Below, in pieces: positions 1-8,999 of a stretch of 64,000 nucleotides of DNA. The position numbers were made by a program, and so were the translations under genes. The first letter of the stretch is position 1, and each line of letters begins with the position of its first letter. Source of the DNA: Micrasema longulum. Taxonomy: Eukaryota > Arthropoda > Insecta > Trichoptera > Brachycentridae. The stretch spans positions 62,001 to 126,000 of the forward strand of contig JAGVSM010004937.1 in NCBI GenBank assembly GCA_022494885.1. Reading direction: 5' to 3'. Below the pieces are notes generated by a model. That model had not been told where the DNA came from and made no database searches. It saw only the letters and a program-made list of their open reading frames with translations.

Positions 1-890
1 TACAAATTGCTGTTTAACATTTTTAGAGATCGAAAACCATGATATGAATGCCCCCATTAACTTTTATATCCGCTTAGCGATAAAGATGATACCCCGTGCA
101 CAAGTTTATTGTTTACTCCATACTTTAACAACATGCACAAAAATTTTTGATCCACAATATACTCATTCACAATAAAGCAATCATGTTTTTCAACAAATAA
201 GCCCAAGCTTTTACTTGTATTATTTTGTACCAAAATGTAGCACTAAACTTACCATTCTTGCTATATATTTTTTTGAAATGTATTATTTTAGAATATTGAT
301 GTTTTTGTAGATTCCTAGGTTAAGTTCTAATTTATTTAATTTGACCAATGAGTGCTTTCGCCTAAGCAGACATCTTCAGGATTGTTCACAACATTTTCAA
401 CTTTCATACTTAGCGTATTTTGTAAATTTTTATGTACAAAAATGTAGCACTAAATAAGTTTAGCTTTAATGGTAAGCCATTCTTGCTATATAGTTTTTTT
501 AAATGTATTATTTTAGAATATTGATGTTTTTGTAGATTCCTAGGTTAAGTTCAAATTTATTTAATTTGACCAATGAGCGCTTTCGCCTAAGCAGACATCT
601 TCAGGATTGTTCACAACATTTTCAACTTTCATACTTAGCGTGCTTAGGAGAAAGCGCTCGTTGGTCCAATTAAACAAAGTAAAACTTAACTAAAGAATTT
701 TCTTGATAATTTTATCAAAGTCATTTTTATTTAAAAGGCAATCATTGCCATTGACATTGATAAATAATAATATGACACAAAATTGATACCAATTTGGGTA
801 GAAAAAAAAATCAAATAATTGTTTAAAATATGTATATATATAATGTTCAACATAGAAAATTACAAACATAGTATTTCAATTATATATTTA
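1..890. repeat. Direct-repeat block, unit 1, with internal ~208-bp duplication
   Basis: Positions 1-~830 match 1131-~1800 almost base for base (offset 1130), so the window opens inside a repeated block. Unit 1 has an extra internal duplication: ~231-420 and ~439-645 are near-identical. Each internal copy carries, on the minus strand, a hammerhead-like core (CTGAAGA, a short hairpin, GAAA) at ~341-380 and ~571-605. A partial plus-strand partner at ~640-680 makes an imperfect inverted repeat. The arrangement resembles tandem or partial terminal repeats of a retroelement, but no matching polymerase is visible. Confidence 0.8.
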
Positions 891-904
891 TATTAAAGAT
901 AATG

Positions 905-1060
905 TTCACCCCCGCAGGGGTGTCCCGGACCGAAGGAAACATTTTACATTCCATGCATACATCATACATTCTAGAGACTATTTTTTGCAAACCCTCCTTG
1001 CTGCTTGCTAAAAGAACTGCATCATCTGCGTACAGCTTGCTTCAAAATTTTCCATTTTTG
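905..1060 (-). pseudogene. LINE RT fragment with YADD motif
   Basis: Read on the minus strand this stretch encodes LYADDAVLLASSKEGLQKIV, followed by SRMYDVCMECKM. It contains the YADD catalytic motif of the RT palm (motif C) and the typical following helix of endonuclease-RT LINEs (RTE-like). Only about 45 codons survive and no upstream fingers domain is seen, so it is a dead fragment. It lies between the two direct-repeat units and is matched by an oppositely oriented copy near 1804-1965. Clade assignment is inference. Confidence 0.75.
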
Positions 1061-1130
1061 CTTCAATACCCATAAAATCTATTTCTTTCATACAGTTGTC
1101 CTTGTATAGATTAAACAACCATAGTGACGT

Positions 1131-1800
1131 TACAAATTGCTGTTTAACATTTTTAGAGATCGAAAACTATGATATGAATGCCCCCATTAACTTTTATATC
1201 AGCTTAGCGATAAAGATGATACCCCGTGCACAAGTTTATTGTTTACTCCATACTTTAACAACATGCACAAAAATTTTTGATCCACAATATACTCATTCAC
1301 AATAAAGCAATCATATTTTTCAACAAATAAGCCCAAGCTTTTACTTGTATTATTTTGTACTAAAATGTAGCACTAAACTTACCATTCTTGCTATATATTT
1401 TTTTGAAATGTATTATTTTAGAATATTGATGTTTTTGTAGATTCCTAGGTTGAGTTCTAATTTATTTAATTTGACCAATGAGCGCTTTCGCCTAAGCAGA
1501 CATCTTCAGGACTAATAAATTGTTTACAACATTTTCAACTTTCATACTTAGCCTGATTAGGGGAAAGCGCTCGTTGATCAAATTAAACAAAGTAAAACTT
1601 AACTAAAGATTTTTTTGATAATTTTATCAAAATTATTTTTACTAAAAAGGCAATCATTGCCATTGAAAAATAATAATATGACACAAAATTAATATCCATT
1701 TGGGGAAAATAAAAAACAAAACAATGTTTAAAATATGCATTTATAATGTTTAACACGGAAAATTACAAACATAGTACTTAAATTTTCAATTTTAAATTAG
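1131..1800. repeat. Direct-repeat block, unit 2
   Basis: Second copy of the block at 1-890, without the internal duplication. It keeps one minus-strand hammerhead-like core at ~1471-1510 and a plus-strand partial partner at ~1550-1600. A small frame at 1096-1305 is a by-product of this repeat and has no protein resemblance. Confidence 0.8.
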
Positions 1801-1803
1801 TTT

Positions 1804-1965
1804 TGTCGCTGTACGCTGATGATACAGTTCTTTTAACAAGCAGCAAGGAGGGTTTGCAAGAAATAGTCTCTAGAAACTAGAATGTATGATGTATGCATGG
1901 AATGTAAAATGTTTCCTTCGGCCCAGGACACCCCTGCGTAGATGAACATTATCTTTAATGTAAAA
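1804..1965 (+). pseudogene. LINE RT fragment, inverted copy
   Basis: Plus-strand translation gives LYADDTVLLTSSKEGLQEIV followed by SRN and a stop. This is the same RT palm segment as the minus-strand fragment at 905-1060. A short insertion after SR breaks the frame. The two fragments face each other across repeat unit 2, so an inversion or a tail-to-tail insertion is likely. Non-functional. Confidence 0.7.
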
Positions 1966-2189
1966 AATGAATATGAAAATTATAAAATAATAAATAAATA
2001 AGCTAAGTATATTGTCTTTTTTCAAAATAATGAATACTTACGGTAAATTATTTTTGATTTAGTAGACGAATCTAATTTGAAATTGCATACATGATATTGC
2101 AGTATGAATGGAGTGTGAATTAGTGACAAACAGAAGGATATAAACAGTGATAGTATTTGAAAGGGGTAGTAAGGTATACATACCGAGTG

Positions 2190-2870
2190 CATAATAAATG
2201 TGAACGACATTACCTTTGAGCACATAGAAGAATTTGTGTATCCAGGGAGCATTTTTTTAAGAGATGGAAGAATAAAAAAAGATGTTGAATGCAGAATGGA
2301 TACGGGAAACAATGTAAATGGCAAACTTAGCATAGTAACTTTATTGTTTTTATTTTGAAAGGAATAACCCGCTACCAAAGTCTCTATTTTAGAGATTTGA
2401 CAGCAGATAGGAAAGATATGATGTGGAAGGAAGTTATACAGAGAGTAATGCATCACAGCACCCAAGCTAATTGAGAAAAATCTTTGTTGGATTTTTTCTT
2501 GCAATTGGTGGGAATCGAACCTGCGATGCCAGTTTCACAGTTGGCTGTCTAACCAACTGAGCTACAGCACGTACAAATACAAATATATTAATCTAAGCTT
2601 GACTGGCAGTGCATAACTGAGTTTTAGTTCCGACAATTATATATAGAGGTGAATTATGAAACTGACAGAGGAAAGAATTCAATGTATGAAAGCCAAGTAA
2701 ATGCGGTCAAAATACGATATTTAGCTTAGGTAAATGCATGGGAAATCAATTATGAATAAATCTAGTCTTACGATACGGCGAATAGTAAAACGGAAATAAA
2801 AATATTTTTTAAGAATGAAGGGTAACGTAGGAGAAGACGACCAAGAATGTTACGCAGTACATAAAGTGGT
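2190..2870 (+). pseudogene. RTE-like LINE RT C-terminal remnant, split by a SINE
   Basis: Around 2198-2340 the plus strand reads HIEEFVYPGSIFLRDGRIKK then DVECRMDTGNNVNG. This aligns by eye with VEEFVYLGSMFTRDGMTEKD then IERRVSAGNRVNG of the better copy at 58.2 kb. The match resumes after the SINE at 2340-2575: ~2655-2760 reads like YETDRGKNSMYESQVNAVKI, corresponding to the W-rich segment before MRSLRRMCGK, and ~2815-2855 retains a degraded GRPRK-like tail. Stops and frameshifts are frequent, so this is an old dead copy. Confidence 0.7.
2340..2575 (-). mobile_element. tRNA-derived SINE (family 1), copy 1
   Basis: On the minus strand a tRNA-like head starts at ~2572 with an A box (TAGCTCAGTTGG) and a B box (GGTTCGATTCC). 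A body follows that runs to a hairpin-like AAATCTC..GAGA segment and a GGGTTATTCC end near 2356. A second copy at 41851-42069 shares head, body and tail, which shows a dispersed SINE and not a tRNA gene. The anticodon stem does not pair properly. The copy sits inside the RTE-like remnant at 2190-2870. Confidence 0.85.
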
Positions 2871-2965
2871 CACTTAAACCAGCCGATGACATATCGTAAG
2901 CCATGTTAATGCCTGGAATTTCGTAGATCTCATCTTAAATGATTTTTATTTATATTGTAATATGT
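2860..2965 (-). repeat. Repeat A remnant
   Basis: Contains degraded minus-oriented landmarks of repeat A: GTGG.CACTTAAACCAGCC, GACA..TC.TAAGCC, and the TTGTAATATGTTAAT end. Truncated and diverged. Confidence 0.6.
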
Positions 2966-3099
2966 TAATTACAATAGAATTCCATAAAGAATTGACAATA
3001 TTGCAATACATAACCTATTTCAGTACGGAGCATCAATTTCGCTAATTATGCATATCAATTTGTCATTTTTGACAGTTGTTTATTGCACATTTTAAAACC

Positions 3100-3136
3100 A
3101 AGATGGCGGCGAAGATTGGTCTTTTGCCGCCATCTT
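3100..3136. repeat. Short inverted repeat AAGATGGCGGC / GCCGCCATCTT
   Basis: Two perfect 11-bp arms separated by 15 bp. The arm contains the AAGATGGCGGC word bound by YY1/Pho-type zinc-finger proteins in animals. It could be a promoter element or a transposon terminus. No transcript start is otherwise evident. Confidence 0.5.
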
Positions 3137-3144
3137 GATTTTAG

Positions 3145-3300
3145 TACCCGGGCCTTTGTAGAGGTGGTTTTGGTACTAGACACGTCAGTACAAACCGATG
3201 TACTTACATCAAAACTCGATGGTGGGGGGATCAGTCGCGTATCTTCGTAATCGGCCGGGAGACTTTATCTTCAACTATGACGTCATAATGAAGCATAACG
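3145..3300 (-). repeat. Repeat L, copy 1
   Basis: The minus strand of this stretch matches the plus strand of ~19392-19530: ATGACGTCATAG, CGATTACGAAGATAC, a C-rich GATCCCCCCACC, then GTAAGTACATCGG and GACGTGTCTAG. Likely a non-autonomous DNA element fragment. Confidence 0.6.
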
Positions 3301-3319
3301 ACATTTTTTTTAAAAGACA

Positions 3320-3555
3320 TGATCCAAGATCTTAGTGATTGTTTAAATCTAGAAAGATTTACAACAAAAAAGTCCAGATCTTGTCTCGAGTTTACAATGC
3401 GACACAATCGGGACATTGGTGCATGCAAGCCATAGTTTGTGCTGTGCAACCGGCGGCGGCGAATCGGAATATTGAATGCTACTTGTTCCAGTAACGATGT
3501 TACATCAATTAAGCCATTTAGTAAATTAAACATAAATATGAAGTCAAATGTTATT
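3320..3555 (-). pseudogene. Jockey/I-like LINE C-terminus
   Basis: Minus-strand translation includes MFNLLNGLIDVTSLLEQVAF, NIPIRRRR, STNYGLHAPMSRLCRIVNSR and QDLDFF. These match the C-terminal region of the longer copies at 12.6-13.2 kb and 46.1-47.2 kb. A deletion after the RRRR segment removes the loop seen in the other copies (RLRNNEVLFIDQH). Truncated on both sides; it abuts repeat L and a repeat B fragment. Confidence 0.8.
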
Positions 3556-3579
3556 TCTAAGTTTTCTGAGACTAGAGAC

Positions 3580-3775
3580 TAGAGACAAATGAGTATATTT
3601 GCATTAACATTTAAAGTATATTCTTCGGTTACCTATAATTGAACATGTTTAGAAGAAAAAATTGTATGCATATTCTGCTTTTTATACAGAAAACTTAATT
3701 TTACTTTGTAGATGAAATTGAAGATAAATGTTAACTTTCCATTGTTATAAGGGCCCTGAGAGATTGCACTTCGAC
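3580..3775 (+). repeat. Repeat B (GGGCC-ended foldback MITE) fragment
   Basis: Shares with 18955-19375 and 26205-26415 the words TAATTGAACATGTTTAGAA, ATTTTACTTTGTAGAT, and an end CCATTGTTATAAGGGCCC. Half-element only. Confidence 0.7.
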
Positions 3776-3779
3776 AGCA

Positions 3780-4560
3780 TTCAACCTACTTAAATTCCTA
3801 TTTTCCTGATTCTGTACATTCAGGTCGGTACCAGAACTGAATAAACCTTTATATATGTTATTAATTATTGGAACAGACAATATTAATGCCTCAAATTTAC
3901 ATTTAAATCGCCATTCAAATATTCATTTTCTAATTTCCCTGTACGCATAAATTAAAAAAATTATATTTAGGTTTTCTTCGCATTAAAGTTAACACAGATT
4001 CCAACACAAGCGAAACCCAAGCTTCGACTTTTTCCCAACAGGTGGGCGTTTGTAAAATTTATTATGGAAGGCCACGGTATTTATTGTCTGTCATAAATTT
4101 ACACGTGGTACTCTGGTCTCGGTAAGCACTCTGGCGGAGTGACGAAACACAACATTATTATTTTTTATCATCACGTGCGAACGCACCGTTAAGTTTAAAG
4201 GAAATTCCAACATGGCCGCCGATAGAGGCTGAAAGTGAAACGTATTTTATTGATCTAGAAAACGAGATCTCGTGAAGAGATTTTAGTTTTAAGTCATTCA
4301 TTCGTCTTATCTTAACAAGTCCATTGTACCACTAAACTCTAAAAAGACTGCGCTAAAGTATACCTATGCAAAAGGTGCTGTGACGTCGTGTTACAAAGCA
4401 AAAGACGAAACATTTTGAAATACGGGTACTTATTTAAAAACAAAAAGTTAACACATATACACTGAAACCTATTTTTAAATGGGGTATACGTTCTACGCAG
4501 TACAGTGAAAAAGAAAACACTTAAAATAGTATGCTAAAATAAGAACAAGGGTGGATAGTT
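3780..4560. other. No gene recognised
   Basis: AT-rich sequence with no convincing frame or repeat match in this window. A CATGGCCGCC word at ~4210 starts only a six-codon frame. Confidence 0.4.
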
Positions 4561-4574
4561 TCCTTGGGTAAAAA

Positions 4575-4795
4575 TCATTCAGGATTTAAAAAAGGGCTCG
4601 AATTCCGGATCTCAAGGATGCTAGGCGAACGCGCCAACCCTAGACAAGGAGGCAGACTTATCTTATTTTTAGGAAAATTTCGACCTCAGACTAGTCACCG
4701 AATCGAAAACACTCGTCGAGAATTCTGGTTTTATTTCACACACAGAACCGTATTCTTCATCCGTCTGGACACGGAGTATAAATATTACAATATAC
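4575..4795 (-). mobile_element. SINE-like element (family 3 relative), degenerate
   Basis: On the minus strand, from ~4790, a segment reading GATGAAGAATAC, GTTCTGTGTGTGAAATAAAA, CCAGAA is shared with ~21575-21640 and ~11128-11180. It is followed by a degraded tRNA-like head near 4640-4585 (CGCGTTCGCCTAGCATCC and the B-box-like GGAATTCGAGCCC). A promoter-like head plus dispersed copies suggests a SINE. The frame at 4564-4803 is incidental. Confidence 0.5.
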
Positions 4796-4799
4796 AATC

Positions 4800-5210
4800 A
4801 TAATAAGTTAGATTAAAAGCTCGAATTGCAACGCATACCACAAGGAGATAAATATATAATTAAAAATAATCACTCAATTGTGAGTATACTTCTTTTTGGG
4901 AAATATTTGGTGTCTTTGACCAAATTGCCACAAAATGGTTTCGCATTACGCGGTCTCTAAAACTTCAATATTTAGTTACAACTTCAACTGCATTTTAGCA
5001 TTAAAAAAATATATATTCCACAACATAACCAAACGGGTTGAGTAAAGGGCATAAGAACAAAACCAAGTACACGTACAGAAGTATAATATACCGTAAATTT
5101 AATATGATACGAAACCCTCACCGCATGATTTAAAATCGAGCACTTTAACCACTTCTCTGCAAGAGTTAATGATTACATTTGTTATTCAACAATAATATCA
5201 AAATACTACT
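4800..5210. other. No gene recognised
   Basis: AT-rich, with no repeat match noticed and no coding signal. Confidence 0.4.
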
Positions 5211-5212
5211 AG

Positions 5213-6180
5213 GTGTTTCTTAACTACTACTGCTACTACCATCACGCCATTTCCCCGTAGGGGTAGGCAGAGAGAATGGACCGCCACACACGTCTATCCT
5301 GGCATACAATCCTAGCCTCTTCCACATTCATACATCTTGTCATACATGAATTCAAAAAACAGAATTTTGGAAAAAAATTGATCGGAACCAGCATGAACAC
5401 GATCACAATACTAGAGAAAAGAACAAAATTAGACTTCCATTTAGAAAAAAGGCAAAGTCACAAAATTCAATTTTATTTAAAGCAATTAAAAAGTATTACG
5501 AAATGGAAAAAAATATTTATGAAGAAAAAAACATATCAAAATTTAAAATAATGGTCAAGACATATGTGATAAACAATTTATAAATTAAATATATTTGCAA
5601 TGTTATTATTAGAACACACATAACAATATGTATGATATGTGTGCCCTACTTTAAGATTTAAATAAAAATAAAAAAATAAAAAAATACATGCTCTTCGGTT
5701 TTGTCTGCTTTTGACATGACCAGACTTTGGTTTATCTGATCATGCCACGTCTTCCTCGGTCGTCCTCGTCTAACGTTGCCGTTCATTTTTGCCATATATA
5801 GTTGTTTTACCATTCTCTCGTCGTCCATTCGTTCTACGTGACCGAACCATCTCAGAGACCCTTTCTTAATCTTATCAATTATACTTGTCTCAGATTTACA
5901 CTCTCGCCTGATTTCATCATTCGTAACCCTGTCATACATTGATTTCCCACACATTCGTCTAAGAGATCGCATTTCAACCGCGTTCACTCGGCTTTCATCC
6001 TTCCTCTGCCAGTTCCATGTTTCATTTCCATACATAATTGTTGGGACTAAAACTCCGTTGTGCACTGCCAGTTTAGCTTCGATTGACATATTTTTATTAG
6101 AAATTACTGTGCTTAGTGCTCCGTTCATTTTGTTGCCCGCATTCACTCTTCTTTCAACATCTTTTTGTTTCTTTAAATAA
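5213..6180 (-). pseudogene. RTE-like LINE RT C-terminus, interrupted by another LINE
   Basis: The minus-strand frame 6146-5690 encodes KMNGALSTVISNKNMSIEAK, AVHNGVLVPTIMYGNETWNW, AVEMRSLRRMCGKSMYDR, DKIKKGSLRWFGHVERMDDE and GRPRKTWHDQI. This is the thumb and C-terminal region of an endonuclease-RT LINE. The frame is broken at 5690 by an insertion (5349-5683). The missing C-terminus resumes at 5348, and joining the two sides gives RACMTRCMNVEEA, which matches RACMRRCMNVGEA of the 58-kb copy. The far end (5213-5280) carries PLR-like residues and a (TAG/TAC)n tail. The copy is 5'-truncated, starting just after the motif region upstream of NGAL. Confidence 0.9.
5349..5683 (+). mobile_element. 5'-truncated LINE 3' end inserted in the RTE-like LINE
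   Basis: Flanked by a 7-bp direct repeat ATACATG (5342-5348 and 5684-5690), the expected target-site duplication. The insert encodes IRLPFRKKAKSQNSILFKAI followed by KKYYEMEKNIYEEKNIS and ends KTYVINNL with a stop at ~5580. This resembles the C-terminus of another LINE family (compare 17.76-17.96 kb). A 3' UTR follows and ends in (TAAA)-rich sequence, typical of a LINE tail. About 335 bp. Confidence 0.85.
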
Positions 6181-6284
6181 AATCACACTAAAGCGATAAT
6201 AATGACACAAGTACAAAATTGTCGTTTTTTAGCAAACGCGGTTTTCCCTTTCGTCATACAAACGTTTTCCCGTATTTTCTCCCA

Positions 6285-7437
6285 GTAGCTCAATCATAAA
6301 TGACTATCGACGTGCTAATAAGTGACGTGATAACAATTCACCATGGTTGTTTATCGTATTCGCGATCACAATGTAACATCCGTGAACACCCAATATTAAA
6401 TGTCAAAATATTTACGTTTCGCGACGTATAATCCTGCTGCGCAATCACATATTTGAATTTCACCGGTGTAAATATGGAAAATATTTCAAAACTGCTATTC
6501 TTATTTATTTATTTATTATTTATCATGCTATTTATTGCATTTACCCGGCGATTGGTAAGCCAAATGTCAAGAAAAGCAGTCGCCATAGTAATTGTAATTT
6601 ATTTGTTACTAAATGTTATTAAATATTTGTAAATAACCACTTACCGACTTTGATGTCTACAGGTTTCGAGACGTACTCGTCTCTTCGACATGCAAATCAA
6701 CATGCAAAACCCACTATACACCTTCACCATGGTTGTTGCACCAAAATATAAAACCAATACGACATGCATTTTAATAAGCACATGCACTGATTAGGACAAA
6801 CATGCACTGATTAAATTATGAATATATTCTCTTGTTTAAGAATTAATTTAAAAAGTAGAGGGGATGGAGGGAGGGGATAAGCTTAATAGGTTTTATAGGG
6901 TGACCATTACAGTGGAACATCGTATAAAGGACTATATTGTTCTTATTAAAATGCATGTCGTGTTGCTTTTATATTTTTGTGCAACAACTATGGTGAAGGT
7001 GTATAGTGGGTTTTGCATGTTGGTTGATTTGGTGTCCCCACGAAGAGACGAGTACGTCTCGAAACCGGTAGACATAGAAAAGTCGATAAGTGGTTATATT
7101 CAAATATTTAATAACATTTACTAAAATGTTTGACCACAAAGTTAATGCTTTAAATATTAATAATATTTGTCACTTTTTTGTATTAGATACTCCTTACTTT
7201 TTTGCAAACGCAATATATTGTATTATTTTTTATAGTAAACGCCGATTTTTCGCCAATGAACTGTATTTATTTATGAGGAAAACAAAAAACAAACCAACAC
7301 AAGCGTTGACTTAGATAATATATACGCGTTGACTTATGACAGCGATAACTTAAGTTTGTTCATTAGTGTTCATTGTGATCGCTCAAATGCTTAGCATTTT
7401 TTTAAGCACGTCGATAGTTATTTGTGATTAAGCTACT
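6285..7437 (+). mobile_element. Repeat F, terminal-inverted-repeat element with nested palindrome
   Basis: The left end AGCTCAATCATAAATGACTA followed by TCGACGTGCT and the right end (reverse complement AGCTTAATCACAAATAACTA followed by TCGACGTGCT) form TIRs of about 30 bp. The interior flanks match 37246-36700 in opposite orientation: the words ACACCGGTG, TTTATTGCATTTA, AGAAAAGCAGTCGCC and CGCCGATTTTTCGCC. Compared with that copy, this one has about 520 extra bp at ~6605-7125. No transposase is recognised, so it is probably non-autonomous. Small frames inside are incidental. Confidence 0.75.
6605..7125. repeat. Long palindrome nested in repeat F
   Basis: The arms ~6605-6785 and ~6945-7125 are inverted copies. 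Shared words include AAATGTTATTAAATATTTG, TTTCGAGACGTACTCGTCTC, CAACATGCAAAACCCACTAT, ACACCTTCACCAT and CGACATGCATTTTAATAAG. The spacer is about 160 bp. Absent from the repeat F copy at 36.7-37.2 kb, so it is likely an inserted foldback element. Confidence 0.8.
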
Positions 7438-7439
7438 GG

Positions 7440-7612
7440 ATTATGGTCTATTACTCTATAACAATAATTTTAACACACTATAGATATTTTCCATGTGCGT
7501 GCCTCTATTGTTTTGCTTTTTAGATACATTGTTTGTTATGGAAGCTAGGACCATCCAAAAACCCAAAGAAGGTACCAGTTTTATCTGCCATCTTCGGACG
7601 CATGGTATACAA
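7440..7612 (+). repeat. Repeat M, copy 1
   Basis: Matches the minus strand of ~30003-30150: ACACACTATAGATA, GTGCCTCTATTGTTTTGCTT, GCTAGGACCATCCAAAA, CAGTTTTATCTGCCATCTTC and GGACGCA. No coding meaning seen. A third frame at 7615-7806 has no resemblance. Confidence 0.65.
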
Positions 7613-7809
7613 ATATGCTAAACAATTTTGGAAAACGGAACAGCTCTGATACTCTTTCTAAAAAAACTTTAAAAAGGTCCAGTTCGATGCGGAAACGGAA
7701 ACGGAACAGCAAAACGTCGATTTTTACCATTTTATTTATGAAAAATCAGTTCGTCATGCAGTTGTCTTGTTTGCACTGTATCGGGGAGGCATCTGTAAGA
7801 GAGTGACAT

Positions 7810-8290
7810 AAATACCATGTTAAAATTCAAAATTCTTACCAACCGCATATCCTCTTAAATATGCAGAAATGCTCCTAAATATATTTTCTTATTACCAAAA
7901 TAATTAACGATACAATTTTTTTTAAATATTTATGTGGCTTTAAAATAACAAAAAAAACAATGTTTTATTTGTCGTTTATTTATATTTTTGATTAATTTAC
8001 ATTTGTTTGCATATTCACCCTTTTTGGGCTGCGCCCGTGTAAGGACATAAAAACTTACAAGGAGAAAAATATATTAACTTAAAATAAAAAATAATTACAA
8101 ATTATACCACTAAGATACTATAGCAATATTAAGAATATTAATCCATATAATTGATAAAATAAAATAAAATATTTAAAAAATATATATATATAAATTATAC
8201 TTGGTTACAAACATAATCCAATGTATAAAATATAGTATTTTTTTCTTCGGAGGTTTGTTGATGACTATTAAAAGGCCGGCTATTAATTAA
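7810..8290. other. No gene recognised
   Basis: AT-rich sequence with simple A/T runs. No repeat partner noticed. Confidence 0.4.
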
Positions 8291-8578
8291 CTATTTATTT
8301 ATTATTATAAAGAAACATATTCTTTCTCTTCCTTGGTATCTCCTCCTTTCATCGTTCCTCTTTTTTCCTTTTTCCTGTTGAGTAAAAGTTTTGATTTAAG
8401 GTAATTTATAAACAAATAAATTTAATTATATTTTTATATATTTTTACCTTTTTGTACTTTATTTTCTATTGAATATGTTCTGTAACTTGAAATTTTAAAA
8501 ATAAATTTGTACACTGGCGGGCAATAAGCCCGCCAATGGAGAAATAACATTATGTACAAAAAGTTAAATAAATACCCC
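8290..8578 (+). mobile_element. CR1/L2-like LINE (family K) 3' end
   Basis: Contains the pyrimidine-rich CTTTCTCTTCCTT block and the TTTAAGGTAATTTATA block found in the 16.5-kb and 53.6-kb copies. A perfect hairpin GGCGGGC-AATAA-GCCCGCC at 8516-8534 follows, then a GTTAAATAAAT tail. 3' UTR only; no coding part. Confidence 0.75.
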
Positions 8579-8850
8579 TCCTGATCCCAGCACATAAAAA
8601 TAATATAGAATATTAATAAAAGGAGAAAAATCCACTTTTATGAAATACAAACCTTGTACATAATACGCAAGGTAAATAATAAATGCAACTCGCAAGGCAA
8701 GTATGCCGAAATTCAGTGGTGAACTATAGCGAAAAATCCAAGCTAGAGAAAAATCACAGAAGATTTTTGTATTCTCACCGGGAACGAGCCCGGAGCCGCT
8801 CTTGCGTGAGCCAGACGCCTTAGCCATTGCGCCGCAGAGGCCTCCAATTG
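8579..8850 (-). mobile_element. tRNA-derived SINE-like element
   Basis: Minus strand from ~8845: GCGGCGCAATGGCTAAGGCG (A-box-like D arm) and CTCCGGGCTCGTTCCCGG (B-box/T-arm-like), then about 200 bp of non-tRNA body. The acceptor ends do not pair into a tRNA. No second copy is recognised in the window, so the element status is inferred from the head plus body architecture. Confidence 0.5.
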
Positions 8851-8999
8851 TCTGTAAAGCGAATTTCGTGTCACCGTGTAGTTAAGCAACATTCTCTAGC
8901 AGAACCCAGAACCTTCCGGTACATCTTGGAGGAATCTAGTGGCAAGTACTCGCTCGCATGAGTATGATTGTATGAAATAGTTATGCAGTACCTGCCCAA

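Noticed and set aside
2022..2504. 160-codon minus-strand frame
   Set aside because: Runs antisense across a LINE remnant and a SINE; no protein resemblance.
2504..2572. tRNA-like sequence on the minus strand
   Set aside because: Anticodon stem does not pair, and the same head with ~150 bp of body recurs at 41851-42069; it is a SINE head.
4200..4240. CATGGCCGCC start-codon-like context
   Set aside because: The frame MAADRG stops at once and no splice donor follows.
6864..7314. Two small plus-strand frames
   Set aside because: Lie in the palindrome and repeat F; the sequence is repeated without frame conservation.
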